Below are positions 6,240-12,710 of a DNA stretch of 21,505 bases, piece by piece. Origin of the DNA: a virus; the IMG/VR virus record IMGVR_UViG_3300021389_000184, positions 1 to 21,505 of that record. One strand, written 5' to 3'. Numbering within the stretch: position 1 is the stretch's first letter; each line of letters opens with the position of its first letter. The position numbers and the translations under genes are program-made. The notes under the pieces were generated by a model, which worked only from the letters and a program-made list of their open reading frames with translations, had not been told where the DNA came from and did not search any database.

Positions 6240-6850
6240 AAATAACAAACGAATGTAATATGGAGCTAATGTCAAGATATGAGGACAATCACTTTGACTT
6301 AGCAATAGTTGACGCACCTTATGGTATTGAAAGATTAAAGAAAAAAGGAAGATTTACAGGAAATGGTTTGTCTTGGGATATAAAACCAAACAAAGAATAC
6401 TTTAAAGAACTATTTAGAGTTTCTAAAAATCAAATAGTTTGGGGATATAATCATTTAAGCGAATTATTGCCTTGTTGTACTGCTTTTATATTTTGGGATA
6501 AAGATGTTAGTGTAGATAATTATTCGGCAGGAGAGTTAGCATATAGTTCTTTTAAAGGTGTTTCTAAAAAAGTCAAAATAGTTTGGGATGGTTTTAGACA
6601 GGAAGATATGAAAAACAAAGAAAAAAGAATACATCCAACACAAAAACCTGTTAAACTTTATGAATGGCTATTAATGAACTATGCAAAAGAAGGAGATAAG
6701 ATATTAGATACACATTTAGGTAGTGGCTCAATTGCTATCGCTTGTCATAATTTAGGTTTTGACTTAACAGCTTGTGAATTAGATAAGGAATATTATGAAG
6801 CGTCTATAAAAAGATTTAATAAACATACATCTCAATTAAGAATAATATGA
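6236..6850 (+). CDS. Beta-class DNA methyltransferase (N6-adenine or N4-cytosine)
   Basis: This 204-residue protein has the motif order of beta-class amino-methyltransferases: catalytic DAPYG first (26-30; the usual form is DPPY), then HPTQKP (133-138), then the S-adenosylmethionine-binding segment DTHLGSGS (158-165) near the C terminus. It would methylate an exocyclic amino group in phage DNA, most likely adenine N6. DAPY instead of DPPY is a conservative departure. Start 6236 gives an ATGA overlap with the 26-codon frame before it, and a TTG at 6224 is a weaker alternative. There is no restriction enzyme partner, so self-protection is the likely role. The recognition sequence is unknown, and no GATC occurs in the window. 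Confidence 0.85.
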   Translation: MKITNECNMELMSRYEDNHFDLAIVDAPYGIERLKKKGRFTGNGLSWDIKPNKEYFKELFRVSKNQIVWGYNHLSELLPCCTAFIFWDKDVSVDNYSAGELAYSSFKGVSKKVKIVWDGFRQEDMKNKEKRIHPTQKPVKLYEWLLMNYAKEGDKILDTHLGSGSIAIACHNLGFDLTACELDKEYYEASIKRFNKHTSQLRII

Positions 6851-7251
6851 ATAGGTTTTTTGTTGAAAATGAAGTCTATGAAGATAGGATAGAAATCTGT
6901 AAAGGTTGTGCTTACTATTACAAGCCAACAGGTAGTTGTAAGATATGTATGTGCTTTATGAAAATCAAGGCACGAATTGCTAATCAGAGTTGTCCACAAA
7001 AGTATTGGGAGCAGACAGTTGAGGTTATGAAAGCACCTGATGACTTACCACAAGAGATAATAGATGCTATATTAAATATGTGGGAAGACCTTAAGACAGG
7101 AAGGGCAAAGAATGTACAAGCTAAAAAGAAAATGATAGAAACTTATAATACTATTTACAATACAAATTATAAAACAGGAACTAACTGTGGTTCTTGTATA
7201 TCAACTTGTTTTGATGGTATAAAAAAACTATATAAAAAATACAGCCAATGA
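6847..7251 (+). CDS. Cys-rich, probably zinc-binding protein
   Basis: This 134-residue protein has two Cys groups. The N-terminal one (C18, C21, C31, C34, C36, C49) includes CKGCAYYY and CKICMCFMKIKARIA followed by CPQKYW, a spacing seen in zinc-binding phage proteins of unknown role. The C-terminal one (C114, C117, C121) lies just before a basic tail. The middle is helical and acidic. It overlaps the methyltransferase by 4 nt (ATGA) and the next gene in the same way. Zinc binding is inferred from Cys spacing. The target could be nucleic acid or protein. Confidence 0.6.
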   Translation: MNRFFVENEVYEDRIEICKGCAYYYKPTGSCKICMCFMKIKARIANQSCPQKYWEQTVEVMKAPDDLPQEIIDAILNMWEDLKTGRAKNVQAKKKMIETYNTIYNTNYKTGTNCGSCISTCFDGIKKLYKKYSQ

Positions 7252-7454
7252 GTTACCTAGCACACCTAAAAAGAAATAAGATGCACTATTCAAGTAGATG
7301 GGTAGTAAAATATAATGAAGACTTAGTAAAAGAAGTAAAGCTTATATACTCTCCTGAAGAATATAGAAAGTTTACTGACGCTAAACCTTTACATTCACAA
7401 GATGGACTAATTAAAATACTAGAAAATGACAAAGAAAGAAGGAATCAATCCTAA
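7248..7454 (+). CDS. Hypothetical protein
   Basis: This 68-residue basic protein begins in an ATGA overlap with the Cys-rich gene. It has an N-terminal basic segment (LAHLKRNKMHYSSRW) and a helical C-terminal half (SPEEYRKFTDAKPL). No known domain is recognised. Basic charge is compatible with nucleic acid binding, but there is no specific motif. Confidence 0.55.
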   Translation: MSYLAHLKRNKMHYSSRWVVKYNEDLVKEVKLIYSPEEYRKFTDAKPLHSQDGLIKILENDKERRNQS

Positions 7455-7455
7455 G

Positions 7456-7677
7456 ATGCTAATGAGCAAAGAAGAATTAGGAATACCTGACTATTACGTT
7501 GGTAAGGTTTTTGGATATGAAGCACGTAAAGTAGTAGAAGACTTTGATTTAAGCTATAATATGGCTACTGCTGTAAGTTATCTATTAAGAGCTAAGAACA
7601 AACATAGTGATGGTGGCATACAAGATATAAGAAAAGCTATCAACCACTTACACTTTGAACTAGATAAATTACAATGA
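7456..7677 (+). CDS. DUF3310-like protein
   Basis: This is a 73-residue protein. The core, from YEARKVVEDFDLSYNMATAVSYLL through RAKNKHSDGGIQDIRKAINHL, matches the DUF3310 pattern, in which an E-x-I/V helix is followed by a Y-L-x-RA-K-K loop and a DL/DI-x-KA helix. DUF3310 domains are widespread in phages, and some annotations call them nucleotide kinases, although the fragment is too small for a complete kinase and the biochemical role is not established. I chose ATG 7456, one nt after the previous stop. An upstream in-frame ATG at 7426 would add ten residues and a 29-nt overlap. Confidence 0.65.
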   Translation: MLMSKEELGIPDYYVGKVFGYEARKVVEDFDLSYNMATAVSYLLRAKNKHSDGGIQDIRKAINHLHFELDKLQ

Positions 7678-7901
7678 CATTATATAGTTGCAAATGTGGT
7701 AATACCCAAGAAATAGGTAAACAAACTATTAGATATAGAGATGGTGGGTGGAAAACAATAGAAGCGAGATGTGAATGTGGTTTATGGATGGAGAGTAAAC
7801 CAGAAGAAGGATTACCTTCAATAGTGCGTACAGAACCTACATTAAGCAAGAAACGTGATAAGCTATGGTCAAGAGCAAAAGAAAGACTATTAAATAAATA
7901 A
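7674..7901 (+). CDS. Small zinc-ribbon-like protein
   Basis: This 75-residue protein begins in an ATGA overlap with the DUF3310-like gene. Two paired Cys knuckles, C6-x-C8-G and C33-x-C35-G, are separated by about 25 residues of predicted beta strand, which suggests a zinc ribbon. The C-terminal third is basic and helical (SKKRDKLWSRAKERLLNK) and could contact nucleic acid. Its function is unknown. It closes one block of tightly overlapped genes; a 21-nt gap with a TCTATTATATA element follows. Confidence 0.6.
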   Translation: MTLYSCKCGNTQEIGKQTIRYRDGGWKTIEARCECGLWMESKPEEGLPSIVRTEPTLSKKRDKLWSRAKERLLNK

Positions 7902-7909
7902 CAAAAATT

Positions 7910-7920
7910 TCTATTATATA
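7910..7920 (+). promoter_or_regulatory. TCTATTATATA element, copy 1
   Basis: TCTATTATATA begins 13 nt before the ATG of the ParB-like gene. The same 11-mer at the same distance precedes the genes at 10855 and 20021, and a 10-nt match precedes the gene at 20771. It does not fit the Bacteroidota -7 form TAnnTTTG. It may be a phage-specific promoter element giving a very short leader, or a translation signal. Confidence 0.45.
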
Positions 7921-7922
7921 CT

Positions 7923-8459
7923 ATGAGACAACAAGTTAAGATATACAAAATAAAAGGAAACCCTAAAAATCCTAGAATAATTAAAAATGATAAATTTAAA
8001 AAATTAGTCAAGTCTATACAGGAATTTCCTGAGATGCTAGAAAAAAGACCAATAGTAGTTGATGAAGATATGATGGTATTAGGTGGCAATATGAGACTTA
8101 AAGCAAGTAAGGAAGCAGGACTAAAAGAAGTATGGATAGATATTGCAAAAGGTTGGTCACAAGAACAAAAAGATGAATTTATAGTAAAAGATAATGTAGG
8201 TTTTGGTGATTGGGAATATGATATGTTAGCTAATGAATGGGATAGTGTACAACTTTCTGAATGGGGTTTAGATGTATGGCAAAATGAAGATGACTTAGAA
8301 GAACCTGACTTTAATGAATTAACAGAAGATAATAAAAAAGAATCAGTAATTAAAATAACATTTAAAAATGAAAAAGATTTGGAAGATGCAGAAAAAGAAA
8401 TAGCAAAAATAGTTAATGAATATGATAAAGCATTTTATTCAGTTAGTTCAGAAAAGTGA
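7923..8459 (+). CDS. ParB/Srx-like domain protein
   Basis: This 178-residue protein has an N-terminal ParB-like domain (about residues 5-85): NPKNPR (13-18), a helix with KLVKSIQEF, KRPIVVDED, then LGGNMRLKA (53-61), where GGN-x-R is the signature nucleotide-binding loop. The C-terminal half is very acidic and helical (DLEEPDFNELTEDNKK). Phages often encode ParB-like proteins beside DNA methyltransferases or other modification enzymes, where they may recognise DNA or regulate access to it. Here the partner is Mom, joined by a GTGA overlap, so a shared role in DNA modification is likely. The family is clear; the activity is not. Confidence 0.75.
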   Translation: MRQQVKIYKIKGNPKNPRIIKNDKFKKLVKSIQEFPEMLEKRPIVVDEDMMVLGGNMRLKASKEAGLKEVWIDIAKGWSQEQKDEFIVKDNVGFGDWEYDMLANEWDSVQLSEWGLDVWQNEDDLEEPDFNELTEDNKKESVIKITFKNEKDLEDAEKEIAKIVNEYDKAFYSVSSEK

Positions 8460-9043
8460 GATTGGATAAAGCATCATATAAAGCAGTTAAGTATGCCTGT
8501 CTTAAATTTCACTATGCGAAGACAGTTCCTGTAACTAATATATCTTATTCTGTATTTAATAATAAGAATGAATGGTGTGGTGTTATTTGTTATGGTTTAG
8601 GTGCAAATTATTTATTAGGCAAAACTTATGGAGTAGTATCAGGACAATTTCTAGAATTAACTAGAATGGCTTTAAATGGAAAGCAAGAAAGTACAAGCAA
8701 GGCAATGGCAATATCTATTAAGCTATTAAAAAAACATAAACCATTAGTTAAGATTTTAATAAGTTATGCAGATAAAGGACAAAAACATTTAGGGATTATA
8801 TATCAGGCAACAAATTGGTTTTTTGTAAATGAAACATTATCTAGTGGTTGGGAGATTTTTTATGAGAATAAATGGTGGCACGATAGAAGTATAATGAATA
8901 GAATGACATTAAAAGAAAAAAAGAATGTAATAAAAAGAAAGAAGTCAGGTAAATATAAATACATATACCCTCTAACAAAAGAATTAAAAGATAAGTGTTT
9001 AGAATTAAAAAAACCTTATCCTAAAAATGCGAGTAAAGCATAA
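8456..9043 (+). CDS. mom: Mom-family DNA adenine modification protein
   Basis: This 195-residue protein aligns by eye with Mu Mom-type GNAT-fold enzymes: FHYAKTVP (18-25), WCGVICYG (40-47), LELTRMAL (66-73), then SYADKGQKHLGIIYQATNW (103-121), the most characteristic Mom block with its conserved Asp. Mu Mom converts adenine to N6-carbamoylmethyladenine (a glycinamide-like group), blocking many restriction enzymes. It starts with GTG in a GTGA overlap with the ParB-like gene, which could lower its expression; Mu mom is also tightly restrained. The last five codons (ASKA-stop) form the 5' strand of a tRNA-like acceptor stem, so the transcript of this gene contains the RNA described next. Confidence 0.85.
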   Translation: MRLDKASYKAVKYACLKFHYAKTVPVTNISYSVFNNKNEWCGVICYGLGANYLLGKTYGVVSGQFLELTRMALNGKQESTSKAMAISIKLLKKHKPLVKILISYADKGQKHLGIIYQATNWFFVNETLSSGWEIFYENKWWHDRSIMNRMTLKEKKNVIKRKKSGKYKYIYPLTKELKDKCLELKKPYPKNASKA

Positions 9044-9100
9044 AGAGTAATGCGTTGACTATTCCAAGTCAAAGAAGGGGTGCAATTCCACCTACTCGCT
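9029..9100 (+). tRNA. Noncanonical tRNA-Gly(UCC)-like gene overlapping mom 3' end
   Basis: A 72-nt cloverleaf can be drawn. Acceptor stem GCGAGTA (9029-9035) pairs perfectly with TACTCGC (9093-9099), with unpaired T at 9100, the discriminator of bacterial tRNA-Gly. D stem GCAT/ATGC (9038-9041, 9050-9053). Anticodon stem TTGAC/GTCAA (9055-9059, 9068-9072) encloses TTCCAA, giving anticodon UCC. The T arm is GGTG/CACC (9079-9082, 9089-9092), or a weaker five-pair version with loop TGCAATT. Oddities: the D loop (AAAGAGTA) lacks GG; the anticodon loop has 8 nt, or 6 nt with an extra pair; GTGC replaces GTTC in the T arm; CCA is not encoded. Standard detectors may miss it. Alternatives are a packaging-related or purely structural element before terS. 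Confidence 0.6.
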
Positions 9101-9113
9101 CTAATTAAAAAAA

Positions 9114-9461
9114 ATGGAACAAAATAGAACACAAATAGCAAAAAAGCAAATGCTAAAAGCACTAGAGAAAAGTCTAGGAGTTGTTACTACTGCATTAAAA
9201 GCAACTGATTTATCAAGAACTAATTACTATAAATGGTTAAAAGAAGATAAAGAGTTTAAAGCTAATGTAGAAGAAATAGAAAACATATCAAAAGATTTTG
9301 TAAAATCTAAATATTATGAATGTGTTCAAGATAAAATACCATCAGTAGTAATACACGCAGCTAAAACTAAATTAGGTTGGAATGAAACTAACAAAGTAGA
9401 CTTAACTTCAGGAGATGAACCTATAAAGATTAATGTAAATATAAAAGGAGTTGAATATTGA
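9114..9461 (+). CDS. terS: Terminase small subunit
   Basis: This 115-residue protein starts KKQMLKALEKSLGVVTTAL, followed by SRTNYYKWLKEDKEFKANVEEI, an N-terminal helix-turn-helix of the kind used by small terminases to recognise the packaging site. A central helix leads to KTKLGWNE and a beta-strand tail rich in Lys, Ile and Val. It lies directly upstream of the large terminase and overlaps it by 11 nt. Small terminases form rings that bind pac or cos DNA, often near their own gene; the tRNA-like structure ends 13 nt before this start. Identification rests on the HTH pattern and adjacency. Confidence 0.8.
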   Translation: MEQNRTQIAKKQMLKALEKSLGVVTTALKATDLSRTNYYKWLKEDKEFKANVEEIENISKDFVKSKYYECVQDKIPSVVIHAAKTKLGWNETNKVDLTSGDEPIKINVNIKGVEY

Positions 9462-10761
9462 TGCTAACTTTACGCATACGCAAGAACAAGCAATAGAATA
9501 TCTATTTGACAAAACTACAACAGAAGTATTATTTGGTGGAGCAGCAGGTGGTGGTAAGTCTTGGGTAGGTTGCTCTTGGTTAGTCTTAATGTGCGTTAAA
9601 TATCCTAAGACAAGATACTTAATGGGTAGGTCAAAGTTAGATGCTTTAAAAAAGACTACACTAAATACATTCTTTGAAGTATGTGAGACTTGGGGATTAA
9701 AGGCAGGAAAGCACTACAACTTTAATGGGGGTTCAAATATCTTAACATTTTACAATAAGTCAGAAGTAATGCTTAAAGATTTATTCTTATACCCATCAGA
9801 CAGAAACTTTGATAACTTAGGTTCACTTGAAATAACAGGAGCATTTATAGATGAAGCAAATCAGATAACAGAAAAAGCAAAGAACATAGTAGCTTCAAGA
9901 ATGAGGTATAAGTTAGATGATTATGGATTAATACCTAAGATGCTTATGACTTGTAACCCTGCTAAGAATTGGGTATATACTCAATATTACAGACCTGCAA
10001 AAGATGGTACACAAAAACCTCACAGAAAGTTCATACAGAGTTTAGTCGATGATAATGAATACATATCTAAATATTACAAGACGCAACTAGAAACATTAGA
10101 TGAATTAAGTAAGCAAAGACTTTTATTTGGTAATTGGGAATACGATTCAACAAAAGATAGTTTAATAGAATATGATGCTATTTTAAATATGTTCAGCCAA
10201 AAAGGTGTAGCAGGTGATAAATACATAAGTTGTGATGTTGCAAGATTTGGAGCTGATAAGACAGTTATAATGTTGTGGGAAGGGTTACATATCATAAATA
10301 TAAGAACGTTGCTTAAATCGGCTGTAAATGACGTTGTGGAAGCTGTTAGGCAGTTACAAAAAGAGTATCAAGTTAATTTAAGAAATATAATAGTCGATGA
10401 AGATGGTGTTGGTGGTGGTGTTAAAGATTTTTTAAGATGTCAAGGTTTTACAAATAATGCAAGAGCTTTAAAAAGTGAAAACTATCAAAACCTAAAGACG
10501 CAATGCTATTATAAATTAGCTGATAAAATAAACAAAGGACAGGTAGGAATAGTATGTCCTGATGTAAATGTAAAGAATCAAATCATAGAAGAATGTGAGC
10601 AGGTAAGGACTAAGGACGCAGACAAGGATAATAAACTACAAATAATTCCTAAAGATACAGTGAAAGCAATATTAGGTAGGTCTCCTGATTATTCAGATGC
10701 ATTAGCTATGAGAATGTATTATGAGATAGACCAAAACTTTGGCAGATATTACGTTCAATAA
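9451..10761 (+). CDS. terL: Terminase large subunit (ATPase-nuclease)
   Basis: This 436-residue protein has Walker A GGAAGGGKS (29-37), Walker B with FIDEA (132-136), a coupling motif near MTCNPA (166-171), and an RNase H-like nuclease with acidic residues at D262 (SCDVARFGADKT), D316 (IVDEDGVGGG) and D413/D416 (SPDYSDALAM). It pumps DNA into the prohead and cuts it. No ATG lies in frame before residue 47, which is past Walker A, so translation must begin at a non-ATG codon. TTG at 9451 is used here, while ATT at 9457 lies 6 nt after AGGAG (9446-9450), a rare Shine-Dalgarno-like match in this genome. Confidence 0.95.
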   Translation: MNIDANFTHTQEQAIEYLFDKTTTEVLFGGAAGGGKSWVGCSWLVLMCVKYPKTRYLMGRSKLDALKKTTLNTFFEVCETWGLKAGKHYNFNGGSNILTFYNKSEVMLKDLFLYPSDRNFDNLGSLEITGAFIDEANQITEKAKNIVASRMRYKLDDYGLIPKMLMTCNPAKNWVYTQYYRPAKDGTQKPHRKFIQSLVDDNEYISKYYKTQLETLDELSKQRLLFGNWEYDSTKDSLIEYDAILNMFSQKGVAGDKYISCDVARFGADKTVIMLWEGLHIINIRTLLKSAVNDVVEAVRQLQKEYQVNLRNIIVDEDGVGGGVKDFLRCQGFTNNARALKSENYQNLKTQCYYKLADKINKGQVGIVCPDVNVKNQIIEECEQVRTKDADKDNKLQIIPKDTVKAILGRSPDYSDALAMRMYYEIDQNFGRYYVQ

Positions 10762-10841
10762 AAAAAGGGCAGCATAAAGCGTACCCTAATTATTAACTAA
10801 AACTTAGCAAAGATAACATTTTAAACTAAATTAACTAATTT

Positions 10842-10852
10842 TCTATTATATA
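10842..10852 (+). promoter_or_regulatory. TCTATTATATA element, copy 2
   Basis: TCTATTATATA starts 13 nt before the ATG at 10855, in the 93-nt non-coding gap between the large terminase and the tail genes. The gap otherwise shows only AT-rich sequence and no convincing terminator. Position at the head of the tail gene block suits a late promoter. Confidence 0.5.
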
Positions 10853-10854
10853 GT

Positions 10855-11499
10855 ATGCGAATAAAGATTAACAAAGAAAACAAAACTAAAGAATTTAAAC
10901 TAATCAGTAGTTGGGAAGATGTAACATTAGAGAATTGGACTAAACTTGTCAATTTCAAAACTGAAAGTAAAAGTGCAGAAGCTTTAGAAACAATATCTAC
11001 TTTATCTAATATTCCTAAAGATTTAATCAATCAACTAGCAATACATGATGTAGCAGTTATATTAAACAAAATTGCTGAACTACAACAAGAACAAAATAGT
11101 AATTTAAAAAAAATAATTGAAATAGAAGGTAAGGAGTATGGCTTTCACCCTGACTTAGATTCAATAACATTAGGCGAATATGCTGACATAGAAACATTTA
11201 TTAAAAATGGTTTAGAAAAACATCTTCCTGATATAATGGCTGTTCTTTATAGACCAATAAAAGATAAAGGAGAAAATGGAGTTTATACTATTGAAGGATA
11301 TGATGGTAATATAACTATACGAGCCGAACAGATGAAGAAGATGTCATCAGAACAAGTGCAAAGTGCGCTGGTTTTTTTTTATCTTTTAGGAAAAGAATTA
11401 CAACTGATTTTGCAATCATCTATGATTCATCAGCTGAAGGAAATGAAGGAGCAGTCGCAACAGAGTCCTTCGCAGAAAAATGGGGATACTTTGGAGTAA
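10855..11499 (+). CDS. Tail assembly chaperone-like protein, short form
   Basis: This 214-residue protein opens with an acidic, helical N-terminal region (SWEDVTLENWTKLVNF), followed by EGKEYGFHPDLDSITLGEYADIETFI and AVLYRPI. Related phage proteins near tail genes are, in my recollection, unnamed. It ends with a Gln/Met-rich helix. The key clue is a run of nine T within codons GTT TTT TTT TAT at 11371-11382, with a long coding-quality frame in -1 continuing to 11633. This is the layout of lambda G/GT chaperones, in which a short protein and a longer frameshifted one are made before the tape measure. Function is inferred from that arrangement, and five genes separate it from the tape measure. 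Confidence 0.6.
   Translation: MRIKINKENKTKEFKLISSWEDVTLENWTKLVNFKTESKSAEALETISTLSNIPKDLINQLAIHDVAVILNKIAELQQEQNSNLKKIIEIEGKEYGFHPDLDSITLGEYADIETFIKNGLEKHLPDIMAVLYRPIKDKGENGVYTIEGYDGNITIRAEQMKKMSSEQVQSALVFFYLLGKELQLILQSSMIHQLKEMKEQSQQSPSQKNGDTLE
11373..11379 (+). other. Slippery heptamer for -1 frameshift (TTTTTTT)
   Basis: In the reading phase of the gene starting at 10855 the codons are GT[T TTT TTT] TAT, an exact X-XXY-YYZ slippery site. Slipping back one base after 11379 gives TTA TCT TTT AGG and an open frame to 11633. A pure T run could also be a homopolymer error, but both downstream frames look genuinely coding. Confidence 0.6.
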
Positions 11500-11633
11500 T
11501 GTATAGATTATGTAATGCAGACATATCAAAACTAGAACAAATAACTAAACTTAATCTATTAGAAGCATTTACTTGGTTGAGTTATGAAACAGACTTAGAG
11601 TCACAAAATAAAGTACAAAGACATGGTAAATAA
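11379..11633 (+). CDS. -1 frame extension of tail chaperone (G-T-like long form)
   Basis: This is an open frame of 84 codons with no start of its own near its beginning, in the -1 frame relative to the preceding gene. After the slip it reads LSFRKRITTDFAIIYD, then FAEKWGYFGVMYRLCNADIS and KLNLLEAFTWLSYETDL, and ends HGK-stop. The FAEKWG-x3-VMYRLCN and F-x-WLSYETDL patterns look like a folded helical domain. The fused product would be 259 residues (175 plus 84). The extension also explains the otherwise empty 123 nt between 11499 and the next start, and overlaps that start by 11 nt. In lambda the T part recruits the tape measure protein. The comparison is by architecture. Confidence 0.6.
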   Translation, partial: LSFRKRITTDFAIIYDSSAEGNEGAVATESFAEKWGYFGVMYRLCNADISKLEQITKLNLLEAFTWLSYETDLESQNKVQRHGK

Positions 11634-12168
11634 CAAGACATACAATAACGTAATTAATACTTTATGTAGATTAGGAGAGTATCACAAGCAAATATCTACT
11701 GTATCAGTTGGAGACATTTATGACATTAACTTAGAGAAGCTAGAAAAATTTCCTTTATTACATATTAACCCATTAAATGTAGAAACAGGTGATAGTGAAT
11801 TAGTATATAACTTTCAAATCTTTATTATGGATATGGTAAGTGAAAAGTCTAGTTGGACAACTGCACAACAAACAGCATTGACTAAATTAGTTAATACTAA
11901 AACAAATGAGCAAGAAGTATGGAATCAGACATTGGATATATGTACTGACTTTATAGGTATGCTTAGACACAGCTCAAGACAATCAATAGAGGGAGTCAAT
12001 GATATTAATGCACCAATATATTTTACTGAAGACCAATTTACAATAGAACCATTTCAAGAAAGGTTTGACAATCTTTGTTGTGGCTGGGTGTTTCAGATAG
12101 GAGTTAAAGTAATGAATGACTTTAGTACTTGTAATATACCTGTATTAAATCAAGGTGCTGGTTACTAA
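11623..12168 (+). CDS. Putative tail completion/neck protein
   Basis: This is a 181-residue protein. The segments VSVGDIYDINLEKLEKFPLLHI, NFQIFIMDMV and DICTDFIGMLRHSSRQSIEG, and the C-terminal ERFDNLCCGWVFQIGVKVMND followed by TCNIP, look like an alternating beta-strand/helix fold. Similar unnamed proteins, as I recall, occur in the tail regions of flavobacterial phages. Position between the chaperone and structural genes would fit a tail terminator or head-tail connector. The assignment is contextual. The start at 11623 lies inside the end of the -1 extension. Confidence 0.5.
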   Translation: MVNNKTYNNVINTLCRLGEYHKQISTVSVGDIYDINLEKLEKFPLLHINPLNVETGDSELVYNFQIFIMDMVSEKSSWTTAQQTALTKLVNTKTNEQEVWNQTLDICTDFIGMLRHSSRQSIEGVNDINAPIYFTEDQFTIEPFQERFDNLCCGWVFQIGVKVMNDFSTCNIPVLNQGAGY

Positions 12169-12257
12169 TGATTGAGATACTAAAGAGATTAAATAAGATA
12201 AAGATAGGCAAAGTAATAATAAAAATAATACCACCAACAATAACAATTAAAATATAA
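12168..12257 (+). CDS. Possible 29-residue basic hydrophobic peptide
   Basis: ATG 12168 forms a TAATG overlap with the preceding stop and opens a 29-codon frame rich in Ile and Lys (MIEILKRLNKIKIGKVIIKI then PPTITIKI). It fills the gap before the gene at 12261. The TAATG coupling is used at several real junctions here, supporting translation. The product is too short for family recognition and the AT-rich composition could produce such a frame by chance. Confidence 0.4.
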   Translation: MIEILKRLNKIKIGKVIIKIIPPTITIKI

Positions 12258-12260
12258 AAT

Positions 12261-12710
12261 ATGGCAGATTTAGTAACAACATTATCAGAATCAGTAACCT
12301 TAAATGGTTCACTAAGGGGTTCTACAAACTCAGTAACTACGACAGGTATCAATGATGTATTTGAAAGAATAGTATTATGTACTACGGCACAACAGACAAC
12401 AGTATGTTCTTTTGCAGCAAATCCTTACACTTCTACAGGTTCTTTAGATGTAGACAGAACAAAGTATTTTAGAATCACTAACTTAAGTACAACAGCAAAT
12501 ATAGAAGTAGCTTTTGTAGGTAGTGCTACATTATACCAAGTATTAATTACTCCAGGCAATTCACACATTTTAAGTCAAGCAGAAGCAGTTCTTTTAGCAG
12601 AAGCAGATACAACTCCTAGTTTTGGAACTTTAGAAAATCTTTCTAAGGTAACAGTACAACCTGTTGGAGAATCAGATGCTAGAGTAGAAGTATTTGTAGG
12701 GTTAGAATAA
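12261..12710 (+). CDS. Beta-rich virion structural protein
   Basis: This 149-residue protein is rich in Thr, Ser and Val (TTLSESVTLNGSLRGSTNSV), with regular beta-strand alternation and almost no basic residues. It resembles small structural proteins such as tail tube, decoration or neck subunits. The stretch YFRITNLSTTANIEVAFVG followed by ITPGNSHIL is typical of a beta-sandwich in which a terminal loop bears PG. There is no enzyme motif. It lies between a putative tail completion protein and an HK97 gp10-like gene. A major tail protein is possible because no other candidate stands out, but I cannot confirm it. Confidence 0.5.
   Translation: MADLVTTLSESVTLNGSLRGSTNSVTTTGINDVFERIVLCTTAQQTTVCSFAANPYTSTGSLDVDRTKYFRITNLSTTANIEVAFVGSATLYQVLITPGNSHILSQAEAVLLAEADTTPSFGTLENLSKVTVQPVGESDARVEVFVGLE

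Noticed and set aside
7640-8089. Open frame of 149 codons on the - strand
   Set aside because: It lies opposite the zinc-ribbon and ParB-like genes, both well supported, and has no coupling, leader or recognisable domain.
9029-9100. Interpretation as a phage attachment site
   Set aside because: Attachment sites usually copy only the 3' part of a host tRNA and lie beside an integrase. Here the full cloverleaf is present and no integrase is visible.
9461-9463. ATG as start of the large terminase
   Set aside because: It is out of frame with the Walker A-containing protein.
10762-10800. Possible terminator hairpin (AGGG...CCCT) after the large terminase
   Set aside because: Only the outer four bases pair cleanly, the inner part mismatches and no T tract follows.
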